Positions 7,660 to 16,513 are shown, counted from the stretch's first letter. The stretch is DNA of 36,608 nt from Chloroflexota bacterium (GCA_010092885.1 JAADYX010000053.1:1-36608); one strand, 5' to 3'. Numbers and translations: made by a program. The notes: generated by a model not told the origin, from the letters alone.

Positions 7660-9832
7660 CAGCTGCCTCGTGCAAAGCACGCAGTACCCGGTCAGGCGTG
7701 AGGGGCAGCGCATCGATCCAAACACCTGTTGCATTCGCCACAGCAGCAGCCACCGCCGCCGGATAGGCCATAAATGGCATTTCGCCCACACCACGCACCC
7801 CATTGGGCCCCAGCGGATCGGGAAATTCGCAGATCACGGTGCGGGTGCGGGCAGGCATATCCAGCACGGTGGGTATAAGATAGGTCGAGAGGTGTGCTGT
7901 CTGCACGCGCCCCTCGCTCATCTGGAAATTCTCCATCAGTGCATAGCCGTGTGCCTGTGCGATGCAGCCTTCAACCTGCCCTTCGACCTGCTGCGGATTG
8001 ACTGCCTTCCCCGCGTCTATTGAGCAGATCACATCATGCACCGTAATGAAGCCCGTCGCCGGGTCGACTTCAACGATGACGGCCACAGCCGCGTACCCAT
8101 ATGAGAAGTTCGGCTCGGATTTGCCTGTCTTCGGCTCATAGAGCGTGGTGGCAGGCGGACGGTATGTATGTTCGCCGACAGCAGGCCGGTCCTCATCCTG
8201 CCAGCGTTCGAGCGCCTGCTCTGCCGCGCCCCGTATCGCATTGCCCGCCATGAACGTCATGCGGGAGGCCGAGGCACTGCCTGCATCACCGCTGGTCGCT
8301 GTATCAGACATATCCAGCTCGATCTTCTCTACCGGGACACCCACGGCATCTGCTGCCAGCTGCGCGATAACTGTGTGCGCACCCTGCCCTACTTCCGCAG
8401 CCGCATGCCGGACCACAACACGTTCGATCGCTGCACCACCGTGCAGTTCGACCAGGGCGCTGCAGCGCTCCGGATAGCCGAAACTGAATCCCACGTTTTT
8501 GTAGCCGACTGCGATACCCGTTCCATACCGCTTCCCCGGTTCCTCAGGGAGCGCACTTCGTGCATCTGCACAGGCCTGCAGTGTCTCGCCAATCTTTACA
8601 CCGGCAGGCAGGGGAGTCCCCACGTGCAGTGTGTCCCCCTCCCGGAGGATGTTCTTCAAGCGCAGCTCAACCGGGTCTATGCCAAGGGCTTCCGCCAACT
8701 TGTTCATCTGCCCTTCTGCCGCCAACGCCGCCTGCGGTCCACCAAAGCCCCGAAACGCGCCACAGGGAATATTGTTGGTATAGACTGTGTAAGTGTCAAT
8801 GCTCACATTGGGGCAGCGGTACGGTCCCAGGCTCAACAGGCAGGCGTTGGCCAGCACCTTTGTTGAGGTGGATGCATAGGCCCCGGCATCTCCGACTATC
8901 TCTGCCTCCATGGCGACCAGCGTGCCATCGCTGCGAGCTCCCAAGCGAGCTTTCACAATGATTGGATGCCGTTTGTGATGTCCCTTAATCGACTCTTCAC
9001 GGCTCCACAGTGCTTTAACGGGCCGGTCCAAACGGAGGGCAGCCATAGCCAAGAGAATCTGCACCGACATATCCTCGCGGCCGCCGAACGCGCCGCCTAT
9101 GGCCCGGTAGATGATCCGGATGCGCTCCTCAGGCAGAGCCAGCGCATGGGCCAACTGACGCCGGTCTTCATGCGCGTCCTGACCGGCGACTTCAACCGTA
9201 ACGCGGCCCTCCTCATCGATGTAGCCCAACCCCGCTTCCGGCTGGAGATAGGCATGTTCCTGCCATGTCGTCGTATAGGTCCCCTCCACGACGACATCCG
9301 CAGCCTGCCATCCGGCATCCATGTCCCCGCGTCTCACTTCGTAATGGGCCAGTACGTTGTCCGGCGTATTCGGATGCAGCTGCGGGGCGGAAGCCTGCAT
9401 CGCCTCAAACGGATCGAAGACGGCTGGCAGATCCGCATACTGCACATCGATCAATCGGAGTGCCTTTTCAGCTATGGCTTCGGTTTCCGCCACCACGACG
9501 GCTACATTGTCCATCGTGGTCCGGACCACGTCCGCACCGGGCTGTGATGACGGTCCAACGAGCACCGGCTGATCCGGGATCACCAGCCCGTAGCTGTTGT
9601 TGGGCACATCAGCAGACGTCAGGACGAGGTGCACACCCTCGATTGCCTCCGCCGCGGATGTATCCACGTTTAGCACCCGGGCATGTGGCCGGTCGGCAAA
9701 TAGGATCTTCAAATGGAGGGCATCGGCTGGATAGAGATCGCCAGGGTAAGGCGTTTGCCCAGTGACCTTGCCGATAGCGTCAACACGCGCCACGCTTCGC
9801 CCGACTTCACGCTTCCCGGTCATAACTCCCAT
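7646..9832 (-). CDS. Xanthine dehydrogenase-family molybdenum-binding catalytic subunit
   Basis: A 728-residue molybdopterin-binding subunit of the xanthine oxidase superfamily. It contains the Moco motifs GGAFGGRED (about 246-254), CGAFRGFGGPQ (about 357-367), AAEVGQGAHT and GVRGVGEMP, in which Glu684 corresponds to the catalytic base. It lacks the AYxCSFR loop of form I CO dehydrogenase, so it is a purine- or aldehyde-type hydroxylase. The true substrate cannot be read from sequence; xanthine or hypoxanthine is the guess from context. It receives electrons through the 2Fe-2S/FAD protein encoded at 11912-13342. It overlaps the upstream gene by 26 nt. ATG 9823 is an alternative start. Confidence 0.92.
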   Translation of the reverse strand: MGVMTGKREVGRSVARVDAIGKVTGQTPYPGDLYPADALHLKILFADRPHARVLNVDTSAAEAIEGVHLVLTSADVPNNSYGLVIPDQPVLVGPSSQPGADVVRTTMDNVAVVVAETEAIAEKALRLIDVQYADLPAVFDPFEAMQASAPQLHPNTPDNVLAHYEVRRGDMDAGWQAADVVVEGTYTTTWQEHAYLQPEAGLGYIDEEGRVTVEVAGQDAHEDRRQLAHALALPEERIRIIYRAIGGAFGGREDMSVQILLAMAALRLDRPVKALWSREESIKGHHKRHPIIVKARLGARSDGTLVAMEAEIVGDAGAYASTSTKVLANACLLSLGPYRCPNVSIDTYTVYTNNIPCGAFRGFGGPQAALAAEGQMNKLAEALGIDPVELRLKNILREGDTLHVGTPLPAGVKIGETLQACADARSALPEEPGKRYGTGIAVGYKNVGFSFGYPERCSALVELHGGAAIERVVVRHAAAEVGQGAHTVIAQLAADAVGVPVEKIELDMSDTATSGDAGSASASRMTFMAGNAIRGAAEQALERWQDEDRPAVGEHTYRPPATTLYEPKTGKSEPNFSYGYAAVAVIVEVDPATGFITVHDVICSIDAGKAVNPQQVEGQVEGCIAQAHGYALMENFQMSEGRVQTAHLSTYLIPTVLDMPARTRTVICEFPDPLGPNGVRGVGEMPFMAYPAAVAAAVANATGVWIDALPLTPDRVLRALHEAADAVR

Positions 9833-11501
9833 CTCTCAGAAACTCGATTTCCCGTTCAATGATGCGCCGCAGAATGGCAACTGAGGCAGCGTACGTTGGG
9901 GCCATACCCCGGTAGGAAAGGCTCCCTGCACCCAAATTGACGCCCTTTGTCATCGGCGTATCCGATGCATAATGGATGATGCCGATTTCAAGCGGTGTGC
10001 CATACAACGAGACAATCTCATTCTGCGGGTGGCGTTTGGGCCGGATCAGTTCATAGATTGCTGACAGATACGGGCCAGCTTCCATCTCGATATCGGTGAA
10101 GCCCTCACGGTAGAACACGCCCATGTACTCGGCATTCTGTAAAAAGGTACCCCGCACCGTAACCGATTTCTGATTGTCGAGCACGTTGCCATATTCGAGA
10201 TACGGGGCCACATCCCCGGCTGAGAACCCATTGCGAAACAGATAGGTGTTCGCCGTGTGTTCGTCATGGACCGTGATAGGGATCATCACATCGCCGACGC
10301 GCCCGTTCAGGGTGGCCGCTTTCCCCATGATGTACACACCCATCACCCAGTGCACGTGCTCCGCGATGTGAGTCAGTACTTCATAAGCGGCCATCCCCAG
10401 CGGATAGTCGATGTTGAGGATGATGGCATCACTTGTAGCCAAGGCATCCATTCCATCCACAACAATCCGGGGATCAACCCAATCTGGTCGTACCTGGTTT
10501 AGCGGGACGATCTGCGCCTCCAGGTCAAAGGCATGTGCACTCGGCACACACACCATACCGACCTCGGCTTCGTCCTGTTTTTGCGCCGCGTTACCGTGAC
10601 GCTCTTGGTACTTCTTTAACAGATAGTAGAAGAAGTTAGCGGGCACGACGGGCTGCTCGCCCTCAACGATAGCTTCATAGTCCGCTTGCAGCTGTTCGTC
10701 ACTGAGGTCGACCAGCATATCCAGCAGATCGTCGGTGTTGCGGAGCGCATGACCTGTCCAAAGATTGGCCAGGCTGTGCGTGTTACTGCTCACAAAATAG
10801 ATGCGCTGTGCCGCGAAGTCCATATCCACCGCGTGCTTGTCGATATTGCCCCACCACGCGATCATCGCACGCCGGTAGTCGATCAATGAGCCAGCCAGCA
10901 GACGCAAACCGAGTTTCTTGGGCCCTGTGCCAATCGCGCGCAACACGTCTGGCAGGCTGCGCCCCCATGCCCGCGCGAGCCTATCCAAAGCGCCCGGTGT
11001 AGTGCCAAGGCCTTCTGCCGCGACCTCTAGATCATCATCCGGAGTCAGCTTTGAACTGGCCAACGCGAAGTGGATTTTGTTCCATTCGATCTGAAAAGCC
11101 GTCAGCGCGGGGATGATATCGTCAATATCGGACCGGCTGGATATATACAGGGCAAGTATATCCTTGCCGTCAAAGTATGCTCTGCGACGGCGTGCCTTGG
11201 CAGCTGTGAGCTGCCAGGCTTCGACATCCAACCCATAGCGCGCGAATACCGACGTCTGCTGACCCAACACCACTGTCTTCGTTTTCACCAGTTCGGGAGG
11301 CAGTCGCAGAGACGCATAAATCAGAGCAGAGGCATCCAGCGACGGACTGGCTGCCTCCGGGTGCAGAGCCGATGACATGCTTTCGTGTGCTTCAATCAGC
11401 GTCTCAATCGCGATGGTGCCTGTAGTGCGCAGCAACGAGTAGTACGTGCGCAGGTAGAGATCGATCTCATTGCTGACTGTTTGTGGAACGGTACGCTCCA
11501 C
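9807..11501 (-). CDS. Large conserved protein of unknown function with nucleoside phosphorylase-like C-terminal motifs
   Basis: A 564-residue soluble protein. I recognise it only as resembling a domain-of-unknown-function family from Chloroflexota and actinobacteria. The N-terminal half is helical and lacks known motifs. The C-terminal half contains GVYIMGKAATLNGRVGDVMIP, then VHDEHTANTYLF, DNQKSVTVRGTFLQN and DIEMEAGPYLSAIYE. The Gly-rich GDVMIP element and the EMEAG element look like the ribose/phosphate and sugar-binding motifs of nucleoside phosphorylases and AMP nucleosidases; this is an inference. GTG 11501 starts 1 nt after the previous stop. Sitting inside the molybdenum hydroxylase operon, it could act on a nucleoside or nucleotide that supplies the hydroxylase substrate. 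Confidence 0.75.
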   Translation of the reverse strand: MERTVPQTVSNEIDLYLRTYYSLLRTTGTIAIETLIEAHESMSSALHPEAASPSLDASALIYASLRLPPELVKTKTVVLGQQTSVFARYGLDVEAWQLTAAKARRRRAYFDGKDILALYISSRSDIDDIIPALTAFQIEWNKIHFALASSKLTPDDDLEVAAEGLGTTPGALDRLARAWGRSLPDVLRAIGTGPKKLGLRLLAGSLIDYRRAMIAWWGNIDKHAVDMDFAAQRIYFVSSNTHSLANLWTGHALRNTDDLLDMLVDLSDEQLQADYEAIVEGEQPVVPANFFYYLLKKYQERHGNAAQKQDEAEVGMVCVPSAHAFDLEAQIVPLNQVRPDWVDPRIVVDGMDALATSDAIILNIDYPLGMAAYEVLTHIAEHVHWVMGVYIMGKAATLNGRVGDVMIPITVHDEHTANTYLFRNGFSAGDVAPYLEYGNVLDNQKSVTVRGTFLQNAEYMGVFYREGFTDIEMEAGPYLSAIYELIRPKRHPQNEIVSLYGTPLEIGIIHYASDTPMTKGVNLGAGSLSYRGMAPTYAASVAILRRIIEREIEFLRDGSYDREA

Positions 11502-11502
11502 C

Positions 11503-11910
11503 CTAACGACGCTTTCTCTTTCGGGCGGCTCGCTTGGCTCGCTTCAGCTTTTCTTTTTGCTTGGCTTCGCGCTCCTGGCGGATTTCACCCAGGTTAACGT
11601 ACTGCGGATCGCGTTTCTCCGGCTTGATCATGAACAGCGCGGCAATGATCATGAAGATCGTGAAAAACACAAGAAACATCAAGAATGCGATCACCAAGCG
11701 CTCGGTTGAGGCCGACCAGGCAGCGGGCATGTTGATGGGCAAGATCTGGCCAAAGGCGCCAAAGGACACCGGCTGGGTTGTGATGAAATCCAACACGCCC
11801 GGCGAAACCAGCCAGGCCAATCCGCCACCGATCACCAGGATGATAAATCCTATAACAGGATTGAAGGGATTGCGTTTTTGCTTCTTTTCGACCATGTATT
11901 GGTTGCTCAT
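11503..11910 (-). CDS. Small two-helix membrane protein, unknown function
   Basis: A 135-residue protein with transmembrane helices at about residues 17-37 and 68-95, joined by a loop. It ends in a highly basic tail rich in Lys and Arg (KQKEKLKRAKRAARKRKRR). No family was recognised. The ATG follows the stop of the FAD/2Fe-2S subunit by 1 nt with AGAGAGG at 6 nt spacing, and the next gene starts 1 nt after its stop, so it is clearly co-translated within the molybdenum hydroxylase operon. The basic tail might contact RNA, ribosomes or lipid. A role in anchoring the hydroxylase complex to the membrane is speculation. Confidence 0.7.
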   Translation of the reverse strand: MSNQYMVEKKQKRNPFNPVIGFIILVIGGGLAWLVSPGVLDFITTQPVSFGAFGQILPINMPAAWSASTERLVIAFLMFLVFFTIFMIIAALFMIKPEKRDPQYVNLGEIRQEREAKQKEKLKRAKRAARKRKRR

Positions 11911-11911
11911 A

Positions 11912-13342
11912 TTAATCCTCTCTGGCGGCGATTTGGGCCGCCTTCAACAGTGCCATATTGATCTTATAATACCCTGTACACCGGCATAAATTGCCCGTGA
12001 TGCTCTGTTGAATCTGCCACTCCGATGGCGTGGCGGTTTCTTCCAGCAGTTTGGCGCCGGCCATAATGAACCCCGGTGTGCAGTAGCCGCATTGTACAGC
12101 ACCCGCTTCAATAAACCCACGCTGCACAGGATGCAGATCGCCATTGGCAGCCAGCCCTTCAATCGTGACGATTTCAGCGCGGTGCGCACGGGGTGCGGCA
12201 ACCATACAGGCCATCACAGCGGCACCATCGAGAAAGACGGTGCATGCACCGCACTCCCCTTCTGCACAGCCCTCCTTGGTCCCGATCAGGCCCGCATCCT
12301 CGCGCAGCATGCGCAGGAGCGTTTTACTGGCACCACCTTCCACAGTGGTAGATACCCCGTTGATCGTCGTCTCGATAGGCTCTTCAGCTGTGTGGTGGAA
12401 ACTCTCCGGGAGGGCCGCTGTCACACGTGCCTGCTCCGATCCCCACAGCATTACGGGTTGGGCTGGGAAATCTGCGCGCTCACGCTCTTGCATAATGGCA
12501 GTGAGGGCCTGTTCGGTCAGGACCCGGCACATCTCACGCCGGTATTCGGCAGGGCCACGCACATCATCAATTGGAGAGGCAGCCGCAACAGCCTGAGCTG
12601 CTGCTCGTGCAATGGCCTTCTCTGTGAGCACCTCGCCGATTAACGTCCGCTCAGCCTCTTGTGCGTGTACGACAATCGGTGCCACACTGCCCAACGTGAT
12701 CCGTGCGTCCGTTATTTTGCCGTTGTCAAAGCTCAGCACGACAGCGATGTTCACCACGCTGATCGCCTGTGCCCGGCGCAGCCCCAGCTTGATAAACATG
12801 CCACGCTGAGTCTGCGGGTCAAGAGGGCGAAAGCGAATATCTGTCAGCAGTTCATCTGGCTGCATGACGGTTCGGCGTACACCCGTGTAGAACTTCGCCA
12901 GCGGCACCGTCCGTTCGCCGTTCACGGACCGCAAAACGACGTCAGCGTTGAGAGCCAACAGCGGCGGAATCGTATCGTTGGCGGGTGAAGCCGTGATCAG
13001 GTTCCCTGCTACCGTTGCCCGGTTGCGGATCTGAGGGGCCGCCTCCGACCAGGATGCCTGAGCGAGAGGCAGTGCCCGCTCGACAATCAACGATGAGCCT
13101 ATCACGTGATTCTGGTTGACCAGCGGCCCCATGTGAATACGCCCGTCCTCCCCGAGTGCGATGGCATCCAACCCGGGGATGCGCGAGATATCGATCAAGG
13201 TATTAACGTCCGGGCGCTGTCCACGATCCAGCTCAATGATGATGTCTGTTCCGCCCGCGATGATACGGGCAGTGGTGCCGTGCTTGTGCAGCAGAGTCAG
13301 TGCTTCGTTCACTGTAGCTGGCGTATAGTAATGCTCCCACAT
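11912..13342 (-). CDS. Molybdenum hydroxylase electron-transfer subunit: FAD domain fused to 2Fe-2S domain
   Basis: A 476-residue protein joining two subunits that are often separate. Residues 1-170 form the FAD-binding domain (IIAGGTDIIIEL, RNRATVAGNLITASPANDT), and 170-285 the CO dehydrogenase flavoprotein C-terminal domain. About residues 322-476 form the 2Fe-2S subunit, with cluster ligands Cys359, 364, 367 and 379 and the second set Cys418, 421, 453 and 455 (CGYCTPGF and CRCTGYY). The order FAD then Fe-S is the reverse of most fused XdhA proteins. Electrons would pass from the Moco subunit through both clusters to FAD. ATG 13342 has GAGGG at 9 nt; ATG 13351 would give a 4-nt overlap with xdhC but has its ribosome site directly adjacent. 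Confidence 0.9.
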   Translation of the reverse strand: MWEHYYTPATVNEALTLLHKHGTTARIIAGGTDIIIELDRGQRPDVNTLIDISRIPGLDAIALGEDGRIHMGPLVNQNHVIGSSLIVERALPLAQASWSEAAPQIRNRATVAGNLITASPANDTIPPLLALNADVVLRSVNGERTVPLAKFYTGVRRTVMQPDELLTDIRFRPLDPQTQRGMFIKLGLRRAQAISVVNIAVVLSFDNGKITDARITLGSVAPIVVHAQEAERTLIGEVLTEKAIARAAAQAVAAASPIDDVRGPAEYRREMCRVLTEQALTAIMQERERADFPAQPVMLWGSEQARVTAALPESFHHTAEEPIETTINGVSTTVEGGASKTLLRMLREDAGLIGTKEGCAEGECGACTVFLDGAAVMACMVAAPRAHRAEIVTIEGLAANGDLHPVQRGFIEAGAVQCGYCTPGFIMAGAKLLEETATPSEWQIQQSITGNLCRCTGYYKINMALLKAAQIAARED

Positions 13343-13347
13343 AACAG

Positions 13348-14142
13348 TCATCCCTCTTTCATGGGCTTGCCAGTTCCACCCCGCTGGACGGCGATGATCT
13401 CCGCCATAATGCTGACCGCGATCTGACGGGGCGTCTCCGCGTTGAGTTCCAACCCGATTGGTGCATGAATGCGCGATAGGCTGTCCTCTGTAACACCCGC
13501 CTCACGGAGCTCTTTAACCGCTGCCGACCAACGTCGCTTGCTGCCCATTACACCGATGTACGCGGCGGGTGTATCCAGCAGACCGGGCAGCATGGCCACA
13601 TCCAGCGGCACACCCCGTGTTACCGCCGCCACATAGGTCCGGCTGTGGATGGGGATCTCCTCACTGACCGCTGCTGGCGGTATGACGATGTGCGCATCCG
13701 CATGGGGAATCACCTCTGGATTGCACAATTCAGGCCGGTCGTCCGTCACCACAACCCGGTAGCCCACCCAATGCGCGAGCTCCGCAAGCGCCTGACCGCA
13801 GTGGCCCGCTCCGATCACCAACACCGTTGGATCAGGCAGAATGGGCTCCATGAAGATCTCAACCTGCCCACCGCATACTCCCGGATCGCCGCGTTCTGGT
13901 GCAACTAGGTTGAAGGTCATCACCGTTGGTTCCCCGCGTGCGATCACTGCGGGGGCCGCCTCGATCACGCGGCTTTCCATCTCACCACCCCCAACCGTGC
14001 CGGTGAGCGAGTCACCCGGTCCTATGAGCATTTTGGAACCTGCATGCCGTGGTACTGAGCCTGACGTGCTCACGACAGTCGCCAGAAGCGCCGGTTGCCC
14101 TGCCGCTTTGGCCTCGAGAATAGCCTGATAGATCTCAACCAT
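13348..14142 (-). CDS. xdhC: XdhC-family molybdenum cofactor insertion/maturation protein
   Basis: A 264-residue XdhC/CoxF-type protein. The N-terminal XdhC domain carries LLATVVSTSGSVPRHAGSKMLI and GTVGGGEMESRVIE, and the C-terminal Rossmann domain carries VLVIGAGHCGQALAELAHWVGYRVVVTDDRPE and YIGVMGSKRR. Family knowledge: XdhC binds the molybdenum cofactor, protects it during sulfuration and hands it to the apo-hydroxylase. As first gene of the minus-strand operon it directly precedes the FAD/2Fe-2S subunit, with overlapping or nearly overlapping start. Its ATG lies 6 nt after a possible -10 element, so the message may be leaderless. Confidence 0.9.
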   Translation of the reverse strand: MVEIYQAILEAKAAGQPALLATVVSTSGSVPRHAGSKMLIGPGDSLTGTVGGGEMESRVIEAAPAVIARGEPTVMTFNLVAPERGDPGVCGGQVEIFMEPILPDPTVLVIGAGHCGQALAELAHWVGYRVVVTDDRPELCNPEVIPHADAHIVIPPAAVSEEIPIHSRTYVAAVTRGVPLDVAMLPGLLDTPAAYIGVMGSKRRWSAAVKELREAGVTEDSLSRIHAPIGLELNAETPRQIAVSIMAEIIAVQRGGTGKPMKEG

Positions 14143-14148
14143 GTTCTG

Positions 14149-14177
14149 AATTTAGCGGTAAATACACCATAACACAA
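14149..14177 (-). promoter_or_regulatory. Possible promoter of the molybdenum hydroxylase operon
   Basis: On the minus strand TTGTGT (14172-14177) and TAAATT (14149-14154) are 17 bp apart. Only 6 nt lie between the -10 and ATG 14142, which would give a leaderless message. Matches are 3/6 and 4/6, so this is weak. The -35 box lies in the tail of the preceding terminator hairpin. Confidence 0.3.
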
Positions 14178-14202
14178 CGGGCATGCTGGAGGAGCATGCC
14201 CG
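14178..14202 (-). terminator. Hairpin terminating the folD-F420 operon
   Basis: A perfect 10-bp stem (CGGGCATGCT 14178-14187 with 14193-14202) and a 5-nt loop lie about 27 nt after the cofC stop at 14229. In minus-strand sense it is followed by TTGTGTTATGG, a weak T-rich tail. It separates the F420 operon from xdhC, so a terminator is the likely role. Confidence 0.6.
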
Positions 14203-14228
14203 CTGCGCTGACTGCAAGCGATTAAAAT

Positions 14229-14915
14229 CTACAGGGAGAAATTGATCTGGTCAAATGCTGAGAACTTCTGCACCTCACGTACGTCAGCAGCGCCCGGCCA
14301 GCGCTCATCACGTAGGCTTTCGCGATAGATCGCCAGGTCATTGGGCACGTCGATATCCAACGCGATCGAGTCCGACCGGTAGACACTCACACTGGCACCA
14401 ATCTGATTTGCCTCTGCAATGTGTTTGTGGAAGCTGCCCACACCAAACCGGTACGCAATCGCCCCCGGCGGAGATACCAGCAGCGCATTTGTGCCATCCT
14501 CGCGCCGGTCCGGTGCGAGCACTACCAGCCGGGGATGCAGCGCTTTTTCAGCCAGCTCGATCATCCCATTGAGATCGTCTGGCTGTAGAAAGGGAATGTC
14601 TGATGCTACGATCAGAATGCCTGCCGCCGCATTGTGTGCAGCAACCTGCGTGGCAAATGTCAGGCTCTTTACCAAGTCCGGATCTTGCGTTTCCTGGAGA
14701 GTTTGCGCGTGGTGATCGCGTGCGAGAGCAAGAACAGCCGTATCCCGTGTGATCACGATTGTCTCATTGATAGCATCCACCTGGCGGATAACGCTCAACG
14801 TGTGTTCCAGCATGACACGGCTGAATGCTTCACGCTGTTCGACAGACAATACGGGGGAAAGACGGCTCTTGGAACGTTTCAACGGCTTTACAGGCACAAT
14901 AGCCCAGATATTCAC
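14229..14915 (-). CDS. cofC: 2-phospho-L-lactate / phosphoenolpyruvate guanylyltransferase (CofC/FbiD)
   Basis: A 228-residue GTP-dependent nucleotidyltransferase that activates phospholactate or phosphoenolpyruvate for coenzyme F420 synthesis. The family opening WAIVPVKPLKRSKSRLSPVLS is present, followed by SDIPFLQPDDL (metal-binding Asp), DRREDGTNALLVSPP and FGVGSFHKHIAEA. It starts with GTG 14915, overlapping the cofD stop by 4 nt (GTGA). Because an FbiB-type nitroreductase gene is in the same operon, phosphoenolpyruvate is the more likely substrate, as in the mycobacterial route through dehydro-F420. It is the last gene before a hairpin terminator. Confidence 0.9.
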   Translation of the reverse strand: MNIWAIVPVKPLKRSKSRLSPVLSVEQREAFSRVMLEHTLSVIRQVDAINETIVITRDTAVLALARDHHAQTLQETQDPDLVKSLTFATQVAAHNAAAGILIVASDIPFLQPDDLNGMIELAEKALHPRLVVLAPDRREDGTNALLVSPPGAIAYRFGVGSFHKHIAEANQIGASVSVYRSDSIALDIDVPNDLAIYRESLRDERWPGAADVREVQKFSAFDQINFSL

Positions 14916-15865
14916 AGGTCACTTCCTTCAATCCAGTCGAGGATTTCATTAGCAAGCCTGACTTTGTCAGGCCGTGTTTGCATCACAGTTTGGCGCGCGG
15001 CTGCCTGCACTCCCATGTTATGTACAGCATCCAGCAAAGCGGAGTCGCGCTCATCTAGTATAAACCCATCCAACAGCGAGTCGTAGTGTCGTAGGACTCC
15101 CACAGGGGAAACGTCCAGTTTCAATTCCGCCATCAGTTTGGCAGCCGGACCTTTGATGGCCTGTCCGTTCACAATTGGGCTTACACCAACCACAGGTGCT
15201 TTGCTGGCCACCGATGCATCCCGAATGCCTGGCACGCTCAGAATAGGATCGATGCTCAGCAGCGGATTGGATGGCCCGAGAATAATGACCTCACTTTCCG
15301 CCATGGCCTGAAGCACAGCCTCTGTTGGGCGAGCCTCAGCAGCACCCTCAAAGCGAATACCAGTCACCACCGGCTGCCAGCGTTCACGGACAAAATAGTC
15401 TTGGAAGCCGAGTGTGCCCATATCCACCGTATCGATGAGTGTGCGCACCCGATCATCCGTCATCGGTAGAATTGTGTGCTCGATGCCAAGTGCTTTACTG
15501 AAGCGCTCGGTAATGGCGGTCAGCGTGTGGCCTTCGTCCAGCAGCGCTGTCCGGTAGATGTTAGTGCCTAAATCCGTATCGCCCAGACTGAACCAACTTG
15601 GTCCGCCATACCGTTCAACAAGGCTCATAGCCTTCAACGAGTCACCCGCGATGCCCCAGCCCCGCTTTGGATTGGCCATATCGGCCAGCGTGTACATCAC
15701 CGTGTCCAGATCGGGAGAGACATGCAGCCCAAGATGCCTAAAATCGTCAGCGGTGTTCACAATCACAGTTAGGGCACCCGCAGGCAGCACATCGGCCAGC
15801 CCGAGCGCCAGTTTGGCCCCACCGACACCACCCACCAAGAGCGTCACGCGCTCGCGGATACTCAT
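14912..15865 (-). CDS. cofD: 2-phospho-L-lactate transferase (CofD/FbiA)
   Basis: A 317-residue enzyme joining the phospholactyl (or phosphoenolpyruvyl) group from the guanylated donor to FO, giving F420-0 or dehydro-F420-0. Diagnostic segments are LLVGGVGGAKLALGLAD, VNTADDFRHLGLHVSPDLDTVMY, NPKRGWGIAGDS, WFSLGDTDLGTNIYRT and LGPSNPLLSIDPIL. ATG 15865 overlaps the nitroreductase stop by 4 nt (ATGA), and its own stop overlaps cofC by 4 nt, so the three genes should be translationally coupled. FO synthase (CofG/CofH) genes are not in the window and must lie elsewhere. Confidence 0.94.
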   Translation of the reverse strand: MSIRERVTLLVGGVGGAKLALGLADVLPAGALTVIVNTADDFRHLGLHVSPDLDTVMYTLADMANPKRGWGIAGDSLKAMSLVERYGGPSWFSLGDTDLGTNIYRTALLDEGHTLTAITERFSKALGIEHTILPMTDDRVRTLIDTVDMGTLGFQDYFVRERWQPVVTGIRFEGAAEARPTEAVLQAMAESEVIILGPSNPLLSIDPILSVPGIRDASVASKAPVVGVSPIVNGQAIKGPAAKLMAELKLDVSPVGVLRHYDSLLDGFILDERDSALLDAVHNMGVQAAARQTVMQTRPDKVRLANEILDWIEGSDL

Positions 15866-16467
15866 CGGAAAACGACCCGGCTGCTGAGGGGTTCACGAGT
15901 CCGGGTCCGCTCTTGGGCGGGATAGCCCATCGCAACGATGCCCTGCGGCTCCAGCCCAGCCGGAATGCCAACCACTTCTCTGACTGTCTCCGGGCAGAAC
16001 AAGGGAGCACACATCCAGACGGCGCCCAGCCCCTCTGCGTGAGCCATCAGGAGGAGGTTCTGGGCGGCCATAGCCACGCTCTGAGTGGCCATAACCCACT
16101 CGAAATGCTGACGGCGCTCATCCGGGTAGCGATCCATATCCGCCATTGTCATGCTGACTACGATGACCACCGGTGCATTCTTAAGCCGGGCCTGTGAGCG
16201 CCCGGTATCTGCCGTGATGATGTCTTCATCCACACCATCAGCACGCAGATCGGCCTGCAAACGGGCGGCCATCGCATCAGCCAAGTCACTACGATGCTGC
16301 TGCTTGGTCAGCACGGTAAACCGCCAGGGCTGCCGGTTATGGGCTGAAGGCCCCCAGCGTGCGGCTTCCAACACCCGTTCAATGACAGCCTGAGGCACAG
16401 GCCGCTGTTGGTACTTTCGGATCGAGCGGCGTGATTGAATGTGTGTGAGCAGGGGCACGGGTTCCAC
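15862..16467 (-). CDS. FMN nitroreductase, likely dehydro-F420 reductase (FbiB C-terminal-like)
   Basis: A 201-residue nitroreductase-family flavoprotein. It has SRRSIRKYQQRPVP (FMN phosphate-binding Arg residues), AARWGPSAHNRQPWRF, AMAAQNLLLMAHAEGLGAVWM and IVAMGYPAQ. Family knowledge: in mycobacteria this domain is fused to the glutamyl ligase in FbiB and reduces dehydro-F420 with FMNH2. Here ligase and reductase are separate neighbouring genes, which supports that role, but another nitroreductase activity cannot be excluded from sequence. It starts with GTG 16467 without a strong ribosome site, 46 nt after the cofE stop. Confidence 0.82.
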   Translation of the reverse strand: MEPVPLLTHIQSRRSIRKYQQRPVPQAVIERVLEAARWGPSAHNRQPWRFTVLTKQQHRSDLADAMAARLQADLRADGVDEDIITADTGRSQARLKNAPVVIVVSMTMADMDRYPDERRQHFEWVMATQSVAMAAQNLLLMAHAEGLGAVWMCAPLFCPETVREVVGIPAGLEPQGIVAMGYPAQERTRTREPLSSRVVFR

Positions 16468-16513
16468 GTCTATACTATATCCCAGTTCACTCGGTCACAT
16501 CCCTAAAGATTGT

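Noticed and set aside
7334-8023. A 229-codon plus-strand reading frame opposite the hydroxylase and YqeC-MocA genes
   Set aside because: It is antisense to two well-supported genes, has no ribosome site and an Arg/Ser-rich composition typical of a reverse-frame shadow.
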